A stretch of DNA of 64,000 bases from Patellaria atrata CBS 101060 (Eukaryota; Ascomycota; Dothideomycetes; Patellariales; Patellariaceae), in contig MU006093.1 of assembly GCA_010093705.1 (NCBI GenBank), positions 699,912-763,911 on the forward strand. Direction: 5' to 3'. The notes under the pieces were generated by a model. It was not told the origin of the DNA, did no database searches, and saw nothing but the letters and a program-made list of their open reading frames with translations. Shown one piece after another: positions 57,943-64,000 of the stretch; the first letter of the stretch is position 1, and every line of letters begins with the position of its first letter. Position numbers and translations under genes: made by a program.

Positions 57943-59877
57943 ATGGCAGCCAAAACACAAGAGTCGGTCATAGCCGCCTCATCCTCATCTCACAATGAGG
58001 ACTATGAGAAGCACAACAACAGCCATCTTCAGCATACGCTCACTAATGAGATGATCGGCTTCCAGAGTGATGAAGCTCGATTACCCAAGGGATACTTCCT
58101 CAGTCGGTTCTTTTTAGGATCAATTCTTGCCGCTGGTTTAGGTATTCTGTGCGGTACTGCCGCATTTGGTTATGCTGCCCCTATTCTAGGAGTCATAAAT
58201 GCAGATATCGGTCCTGACGCCAGATATGCTTGGATCTCGCTGGTATACAACGCAGTATTGGCCGTTTTCTTGTCACCTGTTGGTCGTCTTTCTGATATCT
58301 TTGGTCGCCGCTATTTCTTCGTTGGAGGAGCTATCATCGCTGTCATCGGGAGCGTCGTGTGTGCTACCGCGAACGATATTCCAACACTAATTGGCGGAAA
58401 CGTTCTACTTGCGGTCGCAACGTAAGGTACCCCTCCTCATAATAGTGTTTCTTATTAACCAAATTTGAGCAGTGCTACTCAGCTTTCTTTCCACTTCGTG
58501 GTAGGAGAACTGGTCCCCATGAAATATCGCTATATCGGCAATGCTGTCATGTACGCTTTCACCTTCGGCGGTTCCGGTATGGGACCAGCCATCGCAACAT
58601 CTTTCATCGTTCACTACCCTAGCGTTGGATGGAGGGGAATCTATTGGCTTCTCCTTGCTCTCAATGGAACTGCGCTCATCTGCTGGGCGGCCTTCTACTT
58701 CCCGCCTACGTTCGAGGAAAAGCACAAACGTGACATTGACAGCAAGATGTACTGGCTCAAGCACTTTGACTGGTTCGGTACCTTCCTCTTCGCCGGCGGC
58801 TTCATTGTTTTTCTTCTCGGTTTATCTTGGGGCGGTGCCGTTTACCCCTGGAAGTCCGCAGCCGTCATCTCGTCCATCATCATCGGCTTCATCGTCCTTG
58901 TCATATTCGTACTCTATGAGATCTATGCACCGATCAAGGAACCCCTAATTCCTATGCACCTCTTCGCCAACGGTCGCTGGTCCGCAGCCGTCGTTCTCCT
59001 CGGTCTGGGTGCCGGTGTCTACTACGCCTTCTCCATCGTCTGGCCCGCCCAAGTCGCCGTCATCTACAACAACGGCGATCCGATGTGGGTCGGCTACGTC
59101 AGTATCCTCGTCGGCATGGGCATCATCACTGGTCAAATCGTCGCCGGTGCCCTTGCCGTCCGCATCGGGAAGACCCGATATCAATGCATGGCCGTCTTCA
59201 CCATCGGTGGCATCTTCCTTGGCTGTAAGTAACCCATGCCCCCACCCGCCCGAAACTAGCACCAGACCGACAAAAACCAGAATCAAGACTGATGCAAATT
59301 ACTAGGTGCCGCGATAGCCGAGCCCGACAACTTCAAAACAACCCTCGCCCTCATCTTCCTCGGCTGCTTCTTCATCGGCTGGAACGAATCCATCTGCCTA
59401 GCCAACAGCACCATCCTCGTACGCGACCAGCGCGACATTGGCGTCGCCGGCGGCACCGCGGGTTCCGTCCGCGCCGCCATCTGCGCCGTCATGGTTGCCG
59501 TCTTCGTCACCGTCATGACGAACCGCCTCGGCGAGACGATTCCCGAGCAAGTGCCGCCCGCGCTTATCGCCGCCGGCCTACCCGAGACCTCCGTGCCGGA
59601 CTTCTTGGCTGCGTTCAATGTGGGTGCTGATGCACTGGCGGCGGTTGAGGGCGTCACGGAGCAGATTATTGGAGTGGGAGCGGAGGCGTATAAGTGGGCC
59701 AGCGCGGATGCGTATAGGACTGTGTATTTGGTGAATATTGCGTTTTCGGGCATTGCGATTCTTTTGACGTGGTTTGCGCCGAATACGGATGAATTGATGA
59801 GCGGGAAGGTCGCGGCGACGTTGCATCATGAGGGTCAGGAGAGCGAGGAGGATGTTGTTGGAGCTGAAAAGGTTTAG
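57943..59877 (+). CDS. MFS transporter, 14-TM drug/toxin or siderophore exporter type
   Basis: A major facilitator permease of the DHA14-like group (trichothecene-pump and siderophore-transporter relatives). Three exons (57943-58421, 58473-59224, 59306-59877) give 600 aa. After a 45-residue cytosolic N-terminus come about 14 hydrophobic helices. Motif A (GRLSDIFGRR) sits between helices 2 and 3, with the motif C-like GGSGMGPAIATS later in the first half. A PLIPMHLFANGRWSA loop and the RDQRDIGVAGGTAGSVRAA segment are typical of the Tri12-like family. An acidic C-terminal tail ends the protein. Codon use in exons 2-3 is notably GC-rich. The cargo is unknown. The preceding Zn2Cys6 gene suggests substrate-responsive control. 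Confidence 0.88.
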
Positions 59878-60588
59878 GTTACGGTTTGGGTATAGAGAGT
59901 CTTGGGTAGGAGTTAGAAAAGGGGGATCGGGTGTTATGTAATGAGGTTTCTCCGTGTTTCAAGGGAAATACTTCAGCCTATTGTTTATAACGTAATTGTA
60001 TATGACTTCATGATGAGAAGTTTTTCTCTACAACATTTTCTAATGAAGACATATGTCTGTGGACGACTGTTATCCATCAACGATACGCAATTTGTTGATC
60101 AGTTGGGATGAGGTTATGATGTTTTTCTAAGACTAGGTCAATCAGGTAGCAGTATGCTCAATATATATGATATAGCTCATACCACAAAGATGACAGTTAG
60201 CAAAATTTCCGTGTTATGCCAGTGGACAATCTGTCGGCGCGGATCGATTCAAGACTAATACTAGCTGAAGGGCAACTTGCAGCAATTATGGGACGCCGAG
60301 GTTTTATTTGAAATAGAGGCCAATAATTGACTATCCCTTCCAGTAAGTTGTTTCTGATACTTTAATCACCAATAAGTTGTTTTCGCTAGCCATCCTACCT
60401 CCGTGTGGAGCTGTGATTAAGGGATGAGAATACATTCTCCGCACGCATTGTAAGGTCAACATTGTCCTCGGCAAGCATATGAATTCTCATCTCTTCTTCG
60501 TTTGAAGAAAGACTACCAGGCCTCAGATACTATCGTACCAATCCAAGCTTTCTTTCATGTCCAGCAGGCGCAAAGCGGCATTCCACGA
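59878..60588. other. intergenic, nothing recognised
   Basis: About 710 bp after the MFS gene. A/T-rich with no gene, repeat or RNA identified. Confidence 0.4.
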
Positions 60589-61191
60589 TTAAGGTACGCT
60601 ATTCTTTTCCTCCGCTTCTTTAGCCCTCAGTTGCTTCATCTTCTCATAAGCCGGCAAGGCCCACTTCACCATCCACTCTGACTTCGAGACTTCGTCGATC
60701 GTAGCTCTCTCCTGAGGTCTAAAGACAAACATCGAGCGCAGCATCTTAGGCAGAGCAGCACACTCATCATCGTCAAGTTTGGGCATGGAGGATTCCTCAC
60801 GGGCTGTCTGCACCTAATTCTCGAAAAGATCATCCCATGTCCACACTTCACGGTTCTTTGACTTGTGATGTTCGTCCAAATAATTATCCCGTTTCTCCCA
60901 TTTATCCCACCATGGCTAAGGGAAATCCCCAAGAGCTTCGATTTGGTCCGCGGTTACGCTGTCGAACGTGACCGGGCCGCCCTCGAAGATTGGCCGCTGG
61001 GCGATTATGTTCCAAATAGCACATGCGAGGGTCGAGATGTCAGATGGGAAAGAAAGAGGAGTCGTCGGTTCAAAAGATAGCTTCTGTATCGCCGACGCCT
61101 CTTGGTGTATTTGAATAATACCAATCGACTTCAGCCACTTTGCACTGCCCCTAACCCACATTCTCCCCACCTCGCCTTCCTTTAGTCTCAT
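60589..61191 (-). pseudogene. disabled SR-protein-kinase-like fragment
   Basis: One minus-strand frame reads through the C-terminal half of an SRPK-type kinase but is broken by two in-frame TAG codons at 60,916-60,918 and 60,814-60,816. Recognisable parts: LSFPSDISTLACAIWNII (the subdomain IX region, with Ser where the family has Trp), RPIFEG, QIEALGDFP-stop-PWWDKWEKRD, a WTWDDLFEN stretch before the second stop, then MLRSMFVFRPQERATIDEV and SEWMVKWALPAYEKM. The catalytic half (P-loop, HRD, DFG) is missing from the window. No donor/acceptor pair of workable length removes the stops. It is a truncated relic beside an NLR-like gene. Confidence 0.75.
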
Positions 61192-61309
61192 ACCATGAAT
61201 CTACTAACTAGCACAATCACTGTTCTTTTGACTACTTCATACGGCCATATTTTGTCTATAATTATTTTAACGGTTCCCTTATCCGGAGTTCCCCGAGAAT
61301 CTACTAGTC

Positions 61310-64000
61310 ATGCGTCTTCTGCGAGTTAACGATGACGAGCTCACTCCGGTTGAATTCTCAGGCACTCCTATTCACCAATATGCTATTCTTTCGCATACCT
61401 GGGGAGATGATAACGAAGAGGTTACCTTTAGAGATCTAGTGGAGGGCACGGGTAGAACCAAGGCTGGCTATAACAAGATTCAGTTCTGCGGAGCGCAAGC
61501 TGCTAATGACGGTCTGGAATTCTGCTGGGTCGACACTTGCTGCATCAATAAATCAAGCGACGCCGAGCTTGCAGAGGCTATCAACTCTATGTTCCGCTGG
61601 TATCAAAATGCCGCTAAATGTTATGTATATCTTTCAGATGTTTCGGCCGTTTCTGGCGATAGTAATATGCTCTCTCAAGATGAATGGATACTAGCCTTTC
61701 AGCATAGTAGGTGGTTCCGTCGAGGCTGGACTCTCCAAGAGCTTATCGCTCCAAGATCTGTGGAATTTTTCTCCGTAGAGGGTAACCGACTTGGTAGTAA
61801 ATCTTCACTTATACAGGAAATTCACGAAATAACAGGAGTTCCCGTTCTCGCTCTTCAAGGAAGCCGATTATCTGGGTTTAGCGTTGGTGAGCGGATGTCA
61901 TGGGCAGCAAGACGCGAGACCAAACGCGAAGAAGACGCGGTATATTCTTTGCTAGGTATTTTTGACGTTTTCATGCCGCTTATATATGGCGAAGGACGGC
62001 AGAAGGCGTTAAATCGACTCCAGAGAGAGATTAAGGAGAATAACTTGATTAACCTACCGATCGCGAAAGGAGCGTCGTTCGACTCTCACATGGAAGAACA
62101 TAATCCCAAATGCCTTCGAGGTACTCGAACTGAGTTACTCCATCACATAATGGAATGGGCCAAGGATAGAAACAGTAAACCTATATTCTGGCTAAACGGT
62201 ATGGCTGGCACAGGAAAGTCTACAATTGCAAGGACTCTCGCCCAGTCGTTCGCCGACCAAGGTCGATTAGGAGCCAGCTTCTTTTTCAAGAAAGGCGAGG
62301 CAGAGCGTGGCAATGCCACGCGATTCTTCACCACTATCGCTACATACCTGATGGGTCAAGTACCAGAGATGAAATCAGGCATGAAGGAAGCAATCGACGC
62401 CGACCCAGCTATTTCTGAGAAGGCTTTAAAAGATCAGTTTAAGAAGCTAATCCTGCAGCCGCTCTTACAAGCAGCACCCATTCAAACTGTAGAACTGGTT
62501 ATCGTAATAGACGCGCTGGACGAATGTGAGCGAGTCGAAGATATACGAGTAATTCTCCAACTTCTTTCACAAACTACAGCTCTTACGCCAGTGTCGTTAC
62601 GGGTCTTTGTAACTAGCAGACCGGAGCTACATATTCGCCTTGGGTTCAGACGTATGCCCGATGGCACATACAAGGATCTAATCCTTCAACAGGTGGCGAA
62701 GGAAACTATCGAGCACGACATACGTCTCTTCTTAGAGTATGAGCTCGGGGAGATACAGCAGCACCGTTCGCTGTCCCCCAACTGGCCTAGTAAAACCCAA
62801 ATGCAGGCCCTGGTCGATCTCGCCGTCCCTTTGTTCATTTTTGCTGCCACTATGTGTCGATATATCGGAGATCAACGAGATAATCCTAGAAAGCGCTTAG
62901 AAGCCATACTTCAATATCAGTCAGTTACTCATATTTCCAAGCTTGATAAAACATACCTTCCTATTCTAACCCAGTTATTTGAGGACGAAGATGAAGTAGA
63001 CATGCAAAGACGGACAAGCGAGTTTCGAGAAGTAGTTGGTAGTATCATCGTTCTTGAAAGTCCTCTCTCTATTCCCTCACTTGCACGTCTCCTTAGTATC
63101 CCAAAAGAAGATATTAGCTGCGACCTAGATTCTTTACGATCTGTTCTTAACATTCCTGATTGCGAGGATGTACCTATAAGGCTCCTGCATCTATCATTTC
63201 GCGAATTCCTAGTCGATCCTCGAAAGAAGGGAAAGAGTCCGTTCTGGATAGATGAGAAAGAAACACACGAGAGGCTAGTAACTAAGTGTCTCCAATTAAT
63301 GTCCAGTTCAGAAGGCCTCCGGCAAAACATGTGTAACCTACAAATACCAGGGCCTCTAAAAAACGAGATTGATAAACGCACAATAGCTAACTCTCTACCG
63401 CCTGAGTTACAATATGCTTGCCGTTACTGGGTACATCACCTGGAGCAAAGTAAACGGCATATACGCGACGGAGATGCCATCCACCTTTTTCTCCAGAAGT
63501 ATTTCCTGTATTGGCTAGAGGCTATGAGCCTTATTGGAGAGGCATATAAATGTATCCATATAATTAATGGCCTACAGATGCTCGAAGATGTAAGATTATG
63601 TTAGGTATTTTATCGATCATTCTACTTACCTATAGTATAGTCAGATAGGAGTGCCAGCTCAAATTTTCTTCGCGATGCGAAGAGATTTATGCTACGGTTC
63701 CGACCTATATTGGAATATGCACCTCTACAAATCTATTCTTCAGCGCTTATTTTTGCTCCGGAGATGAGTATAATACGGAAGACATTTGTAAAGCATATAC
63801 CGGGGTGGCTTAACCGGTTATCAAAGATGAAAGATGATTGGGACGCTTGCCGCAGCACGCTCGAGGGCCACACGAGCTCGGTCAACGCCGTAGCGTTCTC
63901 GCCGGACGGCCAGGTCGTGGCATCGGCATCAGGCGACCGCACCGTCAGGCTCTGGGACTCGAAGACGGGCGCGGGCCTCAGCACGCTCGAGGGCCACACG
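61310..64000 (+). CDS. HET-NACHT-WD40 (HNWD) NLR-like protein, 3' end outside window
   Basis: A STAND-type receptor of the class that controls heterokaryon incompatibility in Podospora (het-e/d/r). Exon 1 is 61310-63589. Exon 2 starts at 63641 in phase 0 and runs off the edge (880 residues visible). The HET domain is at about 20-240: [45 protein letters not shown], then [18 protein letters not shown]. The NACHT domain has P-loop GMAGTGKS (K303) and Walker [13 protein letters not shown] (D401), followed by winged-helix/linker helices with [12 protein letters not shown]40 repeats begin at residue 832 with [20 protein letters not shown]; the first 42-residue unit is complete and the second begins identically. 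Without the intron the frame ends at 63,604. The gene appears intact up to the window edge. It lies next to a kinase pseudogene. Confidence 0.9.
63854..64000 (+). repeat. start of a GC-rich WD40 repeat array, 126-bp unit
   Basis: A 126-bp unit (42 codons) begins at 63,854. At 63,980 its first 21 bases recur without a mismatch up to the window edge. This is the signature of the near-identical, recombining WD40 arrays of HNWD genes. The array is far richer in G and C than the preceding HET-NACHT part of the same gene. Confidence 0.8.

Noticed and set aside
1-64000. CRISPR arrays, operons, Shine-Dalgarno sites and rRNA genes
   Set aside because: The window is eukaryotic nuclear DNA with spliced genes. 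No direct-repeat/spacer pattern or rRNA sequence is present.

Overview
The window looks like nuclear DNA of a filamentous ascomycete (Pezizomycotina). Evidence: genes split by short GT-AG introns (mostly 44-70 nt), fungal-type Som1, Cox9, Taf8 and Prp24, a Zn2Cys6 regulator, and a HET-NACHT-WD40 NLR-like gene. The order may be Leotiomycetes, but that is an impression I could not test. All gene models below were built by hand from open frames, splice consensus and phase agreement. There is no transcript support.

Layout. Positions 1-14,291 are a gene desert. They hold a diverged pair of about 180-bp direct repeats (1555-1728 and 5035-5219), frame-broken coding-like DNA between and after them, and a tRNA-like relic at 12,021-12,128. 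From 14,292 to about 32,300 the DNA is ordinary and gene-bearing: a secreted amidase-signature protein, INCENP (chromosomal passenger complex), an acyl-CoA dehydrogenase, a Cys-rich orphan, a prolyl-4-hydroxylase-like dioxygenase, a bZIP-type regulator and a conserved protein of unknown function. A degenerate A/T-rich tandem array lies between the last two. From 33,200 to 46,000 come a LURP-one/tubby-like protein, the U4/U6 splicing factor Prp24, a phytanoyl-CoA-dioxygenase-like enzyme, a small CxxC protein, a mitochondrial TPR protein resembling Mgr3, and a two-domain protein kinase.

Positions 46,650-53,270 are a dense housekeeping block of head-to-head pairs: a Dmac1-like complex I assembly protein with the AP-3 mu subunit, Cox9 with Taf8, and Som1 with an Xrcc2/Rad51-like ATPase. 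With the Mgr3-like gene, four of the genes between 42 and 52 kb act in the mitochondrial inner membrane. Positions 54,286-59,877 carry a Zn2Cys6 regulator followed on the same strand by a 14-TM MFS transporter, a possible regulator-transporter pair. The right end is accessory: a disabled SR-protein-kinase-like pseudogene and then the start of a HET-NACHT-WD40 gene. Its WD40 repeats are GC-rich, begin to repeat identically at 126-bp spacing, and run off the window.

Most of the gene content belongs to known families. The parts most worth follow-up are the HNWD-type NLR with its repeat array, the decayed coding-like region between the 5' repeats, the tandem kinase, and the unnamed 600-residue protein.
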